DNA of 38,070 bases from Rhodospirillales bacterium (GTDB lineage Bacteria > Pseudomonadota > Alphaproteobacteria > Acetobacterales > Acetobacteraceae), in assembly GCA_028869595.1 (NCBI GenBank), contig JAGWRU010000041.1:1-38070 (forward strand), written 5' to 3'. The position numbers and the translations under genes are program-made. The stretch's first letter is position 1, and the number at the start of each line of letters is the position of its first letter. A model generated the notes under the pieces. It was not told the DNA's origin, did not search any database, and worked only from the letters and a program-made list of their open reading frames with translations. Below, piece after piece: positions 16,144 to 24,282 of the stretch.

Positions 16144-16821
16144 ATGATCGACAAGCGCGTGGACACGATCGCCGCCGCGCTGGAGGGGATCGAGGATGGC
16201 GCCACCATTCTGCTGGCGGGTTTCGGCGATGTCGGCATGCCGCGCGGCTTGCTGGGCGGGTTGATCGCCCACCGCGCCCGCGATCTGACACTGGTGGTCA
16301 ATGCCGGCGGGCGCGATGGCAGCCCGATTTCCACCCTGCTGGAAACCGGGCGGGTGCGCCGGCTGGTCTGTTCCTTCGTGCGCGCCGAAAGTGCCGCCGG
16401 GCGGCTGTTGCAGGCCGGGCAGCTGGCGGTGGAGATCGTGCCGCAGGGAACCCTTGCCGAGCGTCTGCGCGCCGCCGCATCCGGCATTGCCGCCTTCTAT
16501 ACCCCGACCGGCGCCGACACGCTGCTCGCCGAAGGGCGGGAGGTGCGGGAGATCAACGGGCGCAACTGCATCCTGGAATATCCGCTGCACGGCGATGTCG
16601 CGCTGCTCGATGCCTGGGCCGCCGATCGCTGGGGCAATCTGGCGTTTCGCGAAAGCCAGCGCAATTTCAATCCGGTGATGGCGATGGCGGCGAAATGCGC
16701 AATCGCCGAGGTGCAGGAATTCGTCGATCTCGGCACGCTCGATCCCGCTGCCGTCGCAACCCCGGGCGTGTTCGTCGACCGTGTGGTGCGAAGCCCCATC
16801 GCAACGGAGCGTGCGGCATGA
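16144..16821 (+). CDS. 3-oxoacid CoA-transferase, subunit A
   Basis: A 225-residue family I CoA-transferase alpha subunit (AtoD/ScoA/PcaI type). The N-terminus has DGATILLAGFGDVGMPRGLL, equivalent to the conserved G-G-F-G-x-x-G-x-P loop, with the first Gly replaced by Ala. Later comes LLEYPLHGDVALLDAWAADR-like sequence (ILEYPLHGDVALL) and the ending segment with ATPGVFVDRVVRS. With subunit B it moves CoA from succinyl-CoA or acetyl-CoA onto a 3-oxo or related acid; the true acceptor is unknown. GGAGA lies nine bases upstream of the ATG. Its stop overlaps the subunit B start by four bases (ATGA). Confidence 0.93.
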   Translation: MIDKRVDTIAAALEGIEDGATILLAGFGDVGMPRGLLGGLIAHRARDLTLVVNAGGRDGSPISTLLETGRVRRLVCSFVRAESAAGRLLQAGQLAVEIVPQGTLAERLRAAASGIAAFYTPTGADTLLAEGREVREINGRNCILEYPLHGDVALLDAWAADRWGNLAFRESQRNFNPVMAMAAKCAIAEVQEFVDLGTLDPAAVATPGVFVDRVVRSPIATERAA

Positions 16822-17480
16822 GCGGCATCGTCCCCCGCGACCGCAACGCCATGGCCGCGCGCGTCGCCACCGATATTCCCGAAGGCTGGTTCGTCAATCT
16901 CGGCATCGGCATTCCGACGCTTGCCGCCGATTACGTGCCGCTCGAACGCGAGGTGATCTTCCATGCCGAAAACGGCGTGATCGGCGTCGGCCCGGCGCCG
17001 CAGCGCGGCCAGGAAAATCCGTATCTGATCAATGCCAGTACCCAGCACGTCACGCTGCGTCCGGGCGGCAGTTATGTCGATCATACCGTGAGCTTCGCGA
17101 TCGCGCGCGGCGGACATCTCGATCTCTGCGTGCTCGGCGCGTTCGAGGTGGCGGAGAATGGCGATCTCGCCAACTGGGCGCGCGCGGCGGACGAGCCGGT
17201 CAAGCAGGTCGGCGGTGCGATGGATCTGGCGATCGGCGCGCGCCGGCTCTGGGTGGTGATGGAGCACACCACCAAATCCGGCGAACCGCGCTTGCGCCGG
17301 CGCTGCACCTATCCGCTGACGGCGCGCGGCGTGGTGCGGCGCATCTACACCAACCTGGCGGTGATCGATGTCGCGGCGCAGGGTTTCGTGGTGCGGGAAA
17401 TCATCCCCGGCCTCGACTTCAAATCCCTGCAGGCGATGACCGAGGCGGAATTGCTGACCGGCACGGATGTGGCCGAATGA
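16818..17480 (+). CDS. 3-oxoacid CoA-transferase, subunit B
   Basis: A 220-residue beta subunit (AtoA/ScoB/PcaJ type). The catalytic glutamate that forms the glutamyl-CoA thioester is seen as Glu51 in FHAENGVIGVG. The N-terminal WFVNLGIGIPTLAADYV and the later LCVLGAFEVAENGDLANWA and QVGGAMDLAIGARRLWVVM are conserved family blocks. It begins inside the subunit A stop codon and ends overlapping the next gene by four bases, so the three proteins are made from one coupled mRNA. The A/B order, sizes and sequence fit butyrate/acetoacetate, succinyl-CoA:3-ketoacid and beta-ketoadipate transferases equally well. Confidence 0.94.
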   Translation: MSGIVPRDRNAMAARVATDIPEGWFVNLGIGIPTLAADYVPLEREVIFHAENGVIGVGPAPQRGQENPYLINASTQHVTLRPGGSYVDHTVSFAIARGGHLDLCVLGAFEVAENGDLANWARAADEPVKQVGGAMDLAIGARRLWVVMEHTTKSGEPRLRRRCTYPLTARGVVRRIYTNLAVIDVAAQGFVVREIIPGLDFKSLQAMTEAELLTGTDVAE

Positions 17481-19318
17481 TCGTGCTGGAAATCCTCTCC
17501 CGCGCGCCTTTTCTGGACGGTGCGGAATTCGGCACGACCGGTGCCTATGAACGCATCGTCGCGCGCGCCCATGGCTGGCTGGATGCCGCCGATCCGGCCA
17601 ATGCGCCGATCGCCGATCTGGCCCTGGCGCAACGCGACGCGCATGGCCGCATCGCCTGGCAGTCCGATGTGCTGATCCTGCGCCCGGCCGATGCCGCGCG
17701 CGGCAATGGCCGGCTGCTGTACGAGGTGAATAATCGCGGCCGGGTGATGATCTTCGCCAGCCTGTGCGGCGGCGCCCCCGGCAATGATCCAAGAGAGGTC
17801 GCCACGCTGGGCGATGCGCTGCCGCTGCGCCGCGGCTTCACTCTGGTATGGTCGGGCTGGGACGCGGGCGCGCCGCGCGCCGGCGGCGGATTGGGCATCA
17901 CGGTGCCGGAGGCGGTGCAGCCGGATGGCAGCCCGATCGTCGCGCCCATTCGCGAGGAATTCATCTCCGGCACCCGCGCCGGCACGCTGGACGGTTTTCC
18001 GCTGGCTTATGACTGCGCGACCGAGGATCGCGCGCGCTGTCGCCTGTCGGTGCGACCGCGCCGTGACGCACCGGCGCGCACTTTGTCGGACTGGGCCTTC
18101 GCGGGTGCGCGTCGCATCGCGCTGCTGCCTGCCGGCACCCGGCCCGATCCCGGCGCCATCTACGAATTTTCCTATCCCGCCTGCCGTCCACGCGTGCTGG
18201 GGATCGGCTTTGCCGCGACCCGCGATCTGGTTGCCTATCTGCGCCATGATGGCGCGGCGGCGGCGCTGCTTGGGCGGCGCATGGAGCATGCGCTGGGCTT
18301 CGGCATTTCCCAGGCCGGCCGGTATCTGCGCGAGCATATCGCGCTGGGCTTCAATCGCGATCCGCAGGGCAGGCGGGTTTTCGACGGCGTGCTGACGCAT
18401 GTCGCCGGTACCGGACGGCTGTTCTTCAACACCCGCTTCGCCCAGCCCGGACGCACCCGCACCTTCCACGAGGATCGCGATTTCCCCGAGATCGCGTTTC
18501 CCTTTTCCACCGCCCCCTGCACCGATCCGCATGCACCCGGTGCGCCGGCCTCGCTGCTGCGTGGCGATGGCAGCGATCCGAAGCTGATCGAGACCAATAC
18601 CGGCACGGAATACTGGCAGAAAGGCGCCTCCCTGCTGCATACCGACCCCACCGGCACGCGCGATCTGGCGCTGCCGGCGACGGTGCGCGGCTATTTCCTG
18701 GCCGGCACCCAGCATGCGGGCAAGGCCGGCATGCCCGCCGATCCCGGCCCGTGCCGCCTGCCGCGCAACCCGCATGATCCGATGGCGGCGGTGCGCGCGT
18801 TGCTGGTGGCGCTGGACGCCTGGGTAAGCACGGGCCGAGCCCCTCCGGACAGCCGTCTGCCGCGGATCGACGATGGCACGCTGGTGCCGGCCGATCGGGT
18901 CGCCTTTCCCGCCATGCCCGGCTTCATCGCGCCGCGCGCGGCCAATTCGGTGGCGCCGCTCGCCGATTGGACCGCGCCGGCCGAAGCGCCGGGCTATGCC
19001 GTGCTGGTGCCGCAGGTCGATGCCGACGGCAACGAGATCGCCGGTATCCGCCTGCCGGAAATCGCCGCGCCCCTCGGCACCTATACGGGCTGGAACCTCT
19101 ATGCCGCGCCGATGCCCGATGGCGAGCTGGCCGATCGCGACGGCATTTTTCTGCCCTTCGCCGCCGATGCGGCGGCAGCGAAGGCAAGCGGCGATGCCCG
19201 CCTTTCGCGCGGCGAGCGGGCCGACCCGGCACCGGCCCGCGCCGCCATCGCCCGCGCGCTATGCGATGCCGGGCTGCTTTTGGCGGAAGACGCCGCGCGC
19301 TGGACTCAGGCGCGATAG
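17477..19318 (+). CDS. Large alpha/beta-hydrolase domain protein (Abhydrolase_10-like)
   Basis: A 613-residue protein resembling the alpha/beta-hydrolase domain-containing proteins of soil proteobacteria. The N-terminal FGTTGAYERIVARAHGWLDA and the block LLYEVNNRGRVMIFA are typical. A nucleophile elbow is seen as GFGISQAGRYLREH with Ser278, and a second conserved block is TLVWSGWDAGAP. There is no signal peptide, so it is probably cytoplasmic. Coupling by ATGA to the CoA-transferase B gene suggests it hydrolyses an ester, lactone or C-C bond to release an acid that the transferase then activates; this is inference. Its last 13 bases overlap the convergent iclR-type gene. Confidence 0.82.
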   Translation: MIVLEILSRAPFLDGAEFGTTGAYERIVARAHGWLDAADPANAPIADLALAQRDAHGRIAWQSDVLILRPADAARGNGRLLYEVNNRGRVMIFASLCGGAPGNDPREVATLGDALPLRRGFTLVWSGWDAGAPRAGGGLGITVPEAVQPDGSPIVAPIREEFISGTRAGTLDGFPLAYDCATEDRARCRLSVRPRRDAPARTLSDWAFAGARRIALLPAGTRPDPGAIYEFSYPACRPRVLGIGFAATRDLVAYLRHDGAAAALLGRRMEHALGFGISQAGRYLREHIALGFNRDPQGRRVFDGVLTHVAGTGRLFFNTRFAQPGRTRTFHEDRDFPEIAFPFSTAPCTDPHAPGAPASLLRGDGSDPKLIETNTGTEYWQKGASLLHTDPTGTRDLALPATVRGYFLAGTQHAGKAGMPADPGPCRLPRNPHDPMAAVRALLVALDAWVSTGRAPPDSRLPRIDDGTLVPADRVAFPAMPGFIAPRAANSVAPLADWTAPAEAPGYAVLVPQVDADGNEIAGIRLPEIAAPLGTYTGWNLYAAPMPDGELADRDGIFLPFAADAAAAKASGDARLSRGERADPAPARAAIARALCDAGLLLAEDAARWTQAR

Positions 19319-20103
19319 CCGAGGCAGAGCGAGATCGCGTTGGCGTTGTGGATGACGATCTTCGACAGCGGCTCGATTTCCGTAACGGGCAGCCGCCAGG
19401 CCGGGCCGGAGACGCTGACCGCCGCGAAGACCCGCCCGCTCTGATCGCGGATCGGTGCGCCGATGCAGCGCAGCCCGGGCTGATGCTCTCCCTCGTCCAC
19501 GGAATAGCCGCGAGCGCGGATCCGCGCGAGGTCTTCGGCCAGCATCGCCGGATCGGCCAGCGTCGCCTCGGTATGGCGATGCAGCCCCGCCGCGCTCAGC
19601 CGGGCCAGCACCGCTTCCGGCTGGAATGCCAGGATCGCCTTGCCGACACCCGTGCAATGCACCGGCGCGGATTCGATCAGCGTCAGCGGCGAATTCATCT
19701 CCGGCGACGGGTCGGCGCGGTGCACCACCACCGCCTGGCGCCCGTCGAACACCGCCAGATGCACGCTCTGGCCGGAAAGCCGGGCCAGCACATCGACGAA
19801 GGGCCGGGCCTCGCGGTGCAGATCCATGTTCGACAGCACGATATTGCCCAGCTCGAACAGTTTCAGTCCCAGCCGGTAGCGGTCGCGGTCGCGGTCCTGA
19901 TCGAGCAGTCCTTCCTCGCGCATCGCCGCCAGCAGGCGATGCGTGGTGCTTTTGGGCAGGCCGGTGCGCTGGCAGATTTCCGCCAGCGACAGCGCGCGGT
20001 CGATGGTGGAGAAGCAATCGAGCAGCCGCATCACCTTGACCAGGGATTTCAACCCATCGGCGGCGTCGGCATTCTGGCGGGCGGCCTGTCGTTCCATAAT
20101 CAA
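19306..20103 (-). CDS. IclR family transcriptional regulator
   Basis: A 265-residue regulator. Residues 36-66 form the winged helix-turn-helix (LSLAEICQRTGLPKSTTHRL), preceded by LKSLVKVMRLLDCFS, the usual IclR start. The C-terminal effector domain includes SAPVHCTGVGKAILAFQPE and the block DEGEHQPGLRCIGAPIRDQ, which contains the conserved Cys and Gly-rich effector loop. It lies convergent to the CoA-transferase/hydrolase operon and divergent to ftsE. It most likely controls the catabolic operon in response to its substrate, and probably itself, through the palindrome immediately upstream. Confidence 0.93.
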   Translation of the reverse strand: MIMERQAARQNADAADGLKSLVKVMRLLDCFSTIDRALSLAEICQRTGLPKSTTHRLLAAMREEGLLDQDRDRDRYRLGLKLFELGNIVLSNMDLHREARPFVDVLARLSGQSVHLAVFDGRQAVVVHRADPSPEMNSPLTLIESAPVHCTGVGKAILAFQPEAVLARLSAAGLHRHTEATLADPAMLAEDLARIRARGYSVDEGEHQPGLRCIGAPIRDQSGRVFAAVSVSGPAWRLPVTEIEPLSKIVIHNANAISLCLGYRA

Positions 20104-20110
20104 GGCAATC

Positions 20111-20127
20111 GTTCTGTTAAGCAGAAC
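20111..20127. promoter_or_regulatory. 17-bp palindrome, probable IclR-type operator
   Basis: GTTCTG-TTAAG-CAGAAC, perfect six-base arms around a five-base centre, lies eight bases upstream of the iclR-type start codon, in the position of an autoregulatory operator. IclR-family proteins bind palindromes of this length and arm style. No second clear copy was found in front of the CoA-transferase operon at 16076-16143. Confidence 0.6.
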
Positions 20128-20209
20128 AAATGCCGTGCGCGACGCGGGCGGTCAAGTCGCACTCCCTCCCTTACCCCGGCGCGATTCGCAAGCGTATACC
20201 CTGACAGTC

Positions 20210-20884
20210 ATGATCCGCTTCGAGGATGTCGGTCTGCGCTACCCCGCCCCTGGCCAGGCCGCCGGGCCGGAAGTGCTGCGCGATATCGACTTCACCCTGC
20301 CCGACGGTGCCTTCCGCTGGCTGCTCGGCCCCTCCGGGGCGGGCAAATCCAGTCTGTTGCGGTTGATGTACCTGGCGGTGCGGCCCAGTCGCGGGCGCAT
20401 TTTCGTGCTGGGCACCGAAGTGGCCAGCGCGCGCCGCGCCGCCTTGCCGCGCCTGCGCCGGCGCATCGGCGTGGTGTTTCAGGATTTCCGCCTGCTCCGC
20501 CATCTTTCGGCGTTCGACAATGTCGCCCTGCCGCTGCGTCTGGCCGGCAGGCCGGAAGGGCAGGTCCGCGCCGATGTCACGGAAATGCTTCGCTGGGTCG
20601 GGCTGGCGCGCAAGACGGAAGCCGCCCCCGACGCGCTGTCCGGCGGCGAGCAGCAGCGCGTCGCCATCGCCCGCGCGGTGATCACCCGCCCCAGCCTGCT
20701 GCTGGCCGACGAGCCGACCGGCAATCTCGACGACGTCCAGGCGGAGCGGCTGATGCAGTTGTTCAAGGAGATGAACCGCCTTGGCACCACGGTCATCGTC
20801 GCCACCCATAACGACCAGCTGGTCTATCGCCATCCCGCCCCCTCTCTCCGACTGGAGAATGGGCGATTGACGGGATCCGCCTAA
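20210..20884 (+). CDS. ftsE: Cell division ATP-binding protein FtsE
   Basis: A 224-residue ABC ATPase that drives FtsX conformational change to activate peptidoglycan hydrolysis at the septum. Walker A is GPSGAGKS (40-47), the Q-loop VVFQDFRLL follows, the signature is [14 protein letters not shown] and Walker [13 protein letters not shown]. The H-loop is VATHNDQLV. FtsE is characterised by a short length and the FQDFRLL segment. The start ATG at 20210 follows CTGACAGTC with no strong ribosome-binding site. The stop codon overlaps the ftsX start by one base (TAATG). Confidence 0.94.
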   Translation: MIRFEDVGLRYPAPGQAAGPEVLRDIDFTLPDGAFRWLLGPSGAGKSSLLRLMYLAVRPSRGRIFVLGTEVASARRAALPRLRRRIGVVFQDFRLLRHLSAFDNVALPLRLAGRPEGQVRADVTEMLRWVGLARKTEAAPDALSGGEQQRVAIARAVITRPSLLLADEPTGNLDDVQAERLMQLFKEMNRLGTTVIVATHNDQLVYRHPAPSLRLENGRLTGSA

Positions 20885-21810
20885 TGGCCGGCCCCGATCG
20901 CCGTCTGCGCCCTGCCGGCTTCGACGAGCTGGGGCTGCGGCGCGCCCTGGCGGATCGCATCCTGCCCTTCCTGGTGGCGGCGATGGCATTCCTCGCCGCG
21001 CTCGCCCTTGCCGGCTTCATCGGCGCGGCCAGCCTGGCGCGGCACTGGCAGCTGGGCGCCGGTTCCACCCTGACGGTGCAGGTGCCCGAGCCTGCCGCTC
21101 CGGCGGCGCTGGGCGCGGGCAGCCGGCTGGATCGCGTGCTGGGGCTGCTGCACGCCAGCCCGGCCATTCTGCATGCAAGGGCGCTGGACAAGACCGAACT
21201 CGACCGGTTGCTGCATCCCTGGCTGGGGGCGGACGGAGCAACGCTGGGGCTGAAGCTGCCCGGGGTGATCGCGGTGCGCCTGGCGCCCGGTGTGCGCCCA
21301 TCCGATACGCTGCGCAGCGCCATCCAGGCGACCGCGCCCGGCACGCTGATGGAACGCCAGGGCAGCTGGATCCGCCGCCTGTCCGCGCTCGCGCGCAGCC
21401 TGCAAGCCTGCGCCGGCCTGGCATTGCTGGTGGTCGCGGCGGTGGCGGCGGCGGTGGTGGCGGTTGCCACCCGGGCCGGGCTTTCCGCGCGGCGAGAGGC
21501 GATCGAGATCGTCCATGGCCTGGGCGCGACGGACGGGTTCATTGCCGGCCGTTTCGCCGCGCGGGCGACGATGCTGGCGGCGATCGGCGGCGGCGCCGGG
21601 GCGGTCGCGGCCTTGCCGGTCCTGGTCGAATTGGCGGTGCTGGCCGCGCCTTTTGCCCAGAGCATGCCGGTATCGACGGGCGACAATCCGCTTGCCGCGG
21701 TGCCGGCGGTGCTGTGGATGATGCTGCCCGCCCTGCCGCTGGCCGCCGCGCTGATCGGCTTCGTCACGACCCAGATCACGGTGCGCCGCTGGCTGCGGCG
21801 TCTGCCGTGA
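20884..21810 (+). CDS. ftsX: Cell division protein FtsX
   Basis: A 308-residue membrane subunit. The first helix is at about residues 28-50 (ILPFLVAAMAFLAALALAGF), followed by a periplasmic domain of about 120 residues, and three C-terminal helices at about 178-198, 225-250 and 278-300. The segment RREAIEIVHGLGATDGFIAGRF between helices 2 and 3 is the conserved FtsX coupling region that meets FtsE. Alphaproteobacterial FtsX proteins are divergent, and the genetic pairing with ftsE secures the call. The ftsX stop overlaps the next start (TGATG). Confidence 0.9.
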   Translation: MAGPDRRLRPAGFDELGLRRALADRILPFLVAAMAFLAALALAGFIGAASLARHWQLGAGSTLTVQVPEPAAPAALGAGSRLDRVLGLLHASPAILHARALDKTELDRLLHPWLGADGATLGLKLPGVIAVRLAPGVRPSDTLRSAIQATAPGTLMERQGSWIRRLSALARSLQACAGLALLVVAAVAAAVVAVATRAGLSARREAIEIVHGLGATDGFIAGRFAARATMLAAIGGGAGAVAALPVLVELAVLAAPFAQSMPVSTGDNPLAAVPAVLWMMLPALPLAAALIGFVTTQITVRRWLRRLP

Positions 21811-22400
21811 TGCTGCGCCGCCTCGTGCTGCTGGCGGTGCTGGCGCTGTTGGCCGGGTTCGGCTGGTTTCTCGGCCTGGCGTTGCGCACCCCGCCGCTGC
21901 CCGCCCATGCCGATGGCATCGTCGCGCTGACCGGCGGCGCCGGACGGATCGAGCGGGCGCTGCACCTGCTGGACGAGAACCGCGCCCGGTACCTGCTGCT
22001 GTCGGGGATTGGCGGCGGCGCCGATCTGGCGGATATCGCGCGCCAGGCGGGCATGCATGTGCCGCCCGACCGGGCCAGGGTGACGCTGGGGCGCAATGCC
22101 GCCTCGACACGCGGCAATGCGTTGGAAACGGCGGCCTGGGCGCGGGCGCACGCGATCCACTCGATCATCGTCGTCACCGCGTTCTACCATATGCCGCGCG
22201 CCCTGACGGAGCTGCGCCGCGCTTTGCCCGGGGTGGTGCTGTTTCCCGCGCCGGTGCATCCGCCCGGGCCCGGCGCGCTGGGCTGGACCCGCCTGATGCT
22301 GGAGGAATATGTGAAATTTCTGGCCGCGCGCGCCGATCTGACGGGCCTGTCCAGCCCCTGGCAGGGCGTCGCCACCCTGCCGGAAAGCGGCCATTCATGA
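21810..22400 (+). CDS. YdcF family (DUF218) envelope protein
   Basis: A 196-residue protein with an N-terminal membrane anchor (residues 4-23, LVLLAVLALLAGFGWFLGLA) and a DUF218 domain. Domain landmarks are DGIVALTGGAGRIERAL, YLLLSGIGGG, LGRNAASTRGNALETAAWA and IIVVTAFYHMPRALTELRR. DUF218 proteins such as ElyC/SanA are periplasmic-facing and linked to peptidoglycan and lipid-carrier homeostasis. Its position inside a coupled ftsE-ftsX-plsC unit fits an envelope role. The start at 21810 shares its A with the ftsX stop, and its stop overlaps plsC by four bases. Confidence 0.88.
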   Translation: MLRRLVLLAVLALLAGFGWFLGLALRTPPLPAHADGIVALTGGAGRIERALHLLDENRARYLLLSGIGGGADLADIARQAGMHVPPDRARVTLGRNAASTRGNALETAAWARAHAIHSIIVVTAFYHMPRALTELRRALPGVVLFPAPVHPPGPGALGWTRLMLEEYVKFLAARADLTGLSSPWQGVATLPESGHS

Positions 22401-23098
22401 TGGTTCTGCTCCGCTCGGCGCTGTTCAATCTCTATTTCGTCGGCGTCACCATCGCGTTGGGGATTTATGCCAGGCTGCTGCTGCGGCTGGCGCCGGCGCG
22501 GTTCGCCGGGATTCCCCGGCTTTGGGCGCGGCTGGTGCTGGGCGGCGCGGCGATGCTCTGCGGCATACGCTATCGCGTGCGCGGATTGGAGCATCTGCCG
22601 CAGGAAGGGCCGGTGCTGCTCGCCTCACGCCATCAATCTGCCTTCGATACGATCGTCTGGCTGCTGGTCCTGCCGCGCTGCTGCTATGTCCTGAAGCGGG
22701 AATTGCTGCGCATCCCGCTGATCGGGCGGCTGATCGGCGCCGCTCGCTTCATCGCTGTCGACCGCGATGCGGGCGCCAGCGCCATGCGCCATCTGCTGAA
22801 GGAAACCGATCGCGTCACCGCGGCCGGCGGGCAGATCGTGATCTTTCCCGAAGGCACGCGCGCCCCGCCGGGCGCGCTGCTGCCGCTGCAGCCCGGGGTG
22901 GCCGCGATCGCCACGCGCGGCCGGCTGGCGGTGTTTCCCGTGCGCACCGATTCCGGCCATTTCTGGGGCCGGCGTGCCTTTCGCAAATTCCCCGGCACGA
23001 TCGACATCACCATCCTGCCGCCGCTGCCGCCCGGCCTGGCGCGGGCCGAGCTGATGACCGCGCTGCGCGATGCGCTGGCCGGTGACGCTTGTGGATAA
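22397..23098 (+). CDS. plsC: 1-acyl-sn-glycerol-3-phosphate acyltransferase
   Basis: A 233-residue membrane-bound LPA acyltransferase that makes phosphatidic acid. Helix 1 spans residues 7-30. The catalytic H-x4-D motif is His79-Q-S-A-F-Asp84 in ASRHQSAFDTIVW. Motif III is IVIFPEGTRAPPG near residue 150, and a substrate-binding Arg lies in FIAVDRDAGA. The gene ends the ftsEX-ydcF-plsC coupled unit, linking division and phospholipid synthesis at the level of expression. The stop codon TAA lies within TGTGGATAA, a match to the DnaA-box complement. Confidence 0.93.
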   Translation: MMVLLRSALFNLYFVGVTIALGIYARLLLRLAPARFAGIPRLWARLVLGGAAMLCGIRYRVRGLEHLPQEGPVLLASRHQSAFDTIVWLLVLPRCCYVLKRELLRIPLIGRLIGAARFIAVDRDAGASAMRHLLKETDRVTAAGGQIVIFPEGTRAPPGALLPLQPGVAAIATRGRLAVFPVRTDSGHFWGRRAFRKFPGTIDITILPPLPPGLARAELMTALRDALAGDACG

Positions 23099-23201
23099 CT
23101 CTGTGGGATATCCGGGACGACGGCTATCACGAAGCAGCAATCCAGGGCCATAATTCGTTGAAAAATATCATTTTGAATGAAAGAACCTCATCTGGGGACG
23201 A

Positions 23202-24275
23202 ATGCGGGGGCAGCAGCCGATGCGGCGCTTTCTGAGCTTTTTTCTGATCGGCGTGCCGGTGGTGATCCTGCTGGCCGCGACCGGCTATTGGTGGCTGGCC
23301 GAGCAGCGCCTGGAGGCGGGCTTCACGGCCTGGCGCCATCAGGCGGAAGCGGCGGGATGGCAGGTCGCCGCCGGCTCGCCCGGGCATGGCGGCTGGCCTT
23401 TCGATGCCAGGCTCGATCTGCGCGATGTCTCCCTGACCGGCGGCACGGCGGTGATGCCGGGGGGGCTCGCCCTGCAGGCACCGCGCCTGGCGCTGGATAT
23501 CGGCCTGTTCAGCCTGCCCTATACGCTGCGCATTCTGCCGCGCGATCCGGTGCTGCGTCTGGGCGCAGCGAGCCCCATCGTGCTGCATGCCGAGCGTTTC
23601 ACGATCACCGTGACGCCACAGCAGGGAGCGGCGCCGGTGGTGGATGTGGCCGGCAAATCGGTGACGCTGACGCCCCAGGGCGCATCCGCCGATCATGCGG
23701 TCGGCATCGGCCTGTTGCAGGCGCATACCGACCTGCCGGCCGCGTCGGGCGGGGCGGTGCTGCACTACACCTCCTCTCTGGAGGCGATCCTGCTGCCGGC
23801 GGGCCAGCGCTGGGCGCTGGGGCGGCATCTCTCCTCGATCTCGCTGGAGGGCTCGCTGGGCGGGCTGGCGGCATTGCAGCCCGGCGCGCCCTCGGCGCGG
23901 GCGCTGGCGGCGGCGTGGCAGAAGGCCGGCGGGGTGCTGGATCTCAAGCGACTGGCGATGGGCTGGGGACCGCTCGGCCTGTCCCTGGCCGGCTCGGCGC
24001 GGCTGGATGATGGCTTGCAGCCGGTCATGTCGGCGACGGCGCGCATCGTCGGCTATGCCGGCACGCTCCAGGCCTTGGCGCGTGGCGGGGTGATCAGCGC
24101 CGATGCGGCGGGCGCGGCGGCGGCGGTGCTGGGATTGCTGGCGCACGCGCCGGAGGGCGGTGGCCCGTCCGAGGTGGTGGTGCCGGTGCGCCTGCAAGCG
24201 GGGCAAGTGAGCATCGGCGGCGTGCCGGTGGCGCGGCCGGGAAGCGTCGATTGGAACGGCGCGGCGGCGCGGTGA
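23202..24275 (+). CDS. DUF2125 domain-containing protein
   Basis: A 357-residue protein with an N-terminal membrane anchor or signal (FLSFFLIGVPVVILLAATGY, residues 10-29) and an exported beta-rich remainder. The segment WRHQAEAAGWQVA followed by GGWPFDARLDLRDVSLTGG is the DUF2125 signature of alphaproteobacteria; the later LDLKRLAMGWGPLGLSLAG is also typical. The architecture resembles AsmA-like or lipid-handling periplasmic proteins, but no function is established that I know of. ATG 23202 has GGGGA upstream; ATG 23220 (MRRFLS) is an alternative. The 100-base spacer before it is AT-richer and likely contains the promoter. Confidence 0.85.
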   Translation: MRGQQPMRRFLSFFLIGVPVVILLAATGYWWLAEQRLEAGFTAWRHQAEAAGWQVAAGSPGHGGWPFDARLDLRDVSLTGGTAVMPGGLALQAPRLALDIGLFSLPYTLRILPRDPVLRLGAASPIVLHAERFTITVTPQQGAAPVVDVAGKSVTLTPQGASADHAVGIGLLQAHTDLPAASGGAVLHYTSSLEAILLPAGQRWALGRHLSSISLEGSLGGLAALQPGAPSARALAAAWQKAGGVLDLKRLAMGWGPLGLSLAGSARLDDGLQPVMSATARIVGYAGTLQALARGGVISADAAGAAAAVLGLLAHAPEGGGPSEVVVPVRLQAGQVSIGGVPVARPGSVDWNGAAAR

Positions 24276-24282
24276 CGCCGAC

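Noticed and set aside
23085-23201. A possible replication origin, because of DnaA-box-like sequences and AT-richer DNA before the DUF2125 gene.
   Set aside because: Only one perfect box and one near match occur, with no dnaA, dnaN, hemE or parAB genes nearby, so an origin is not supported.
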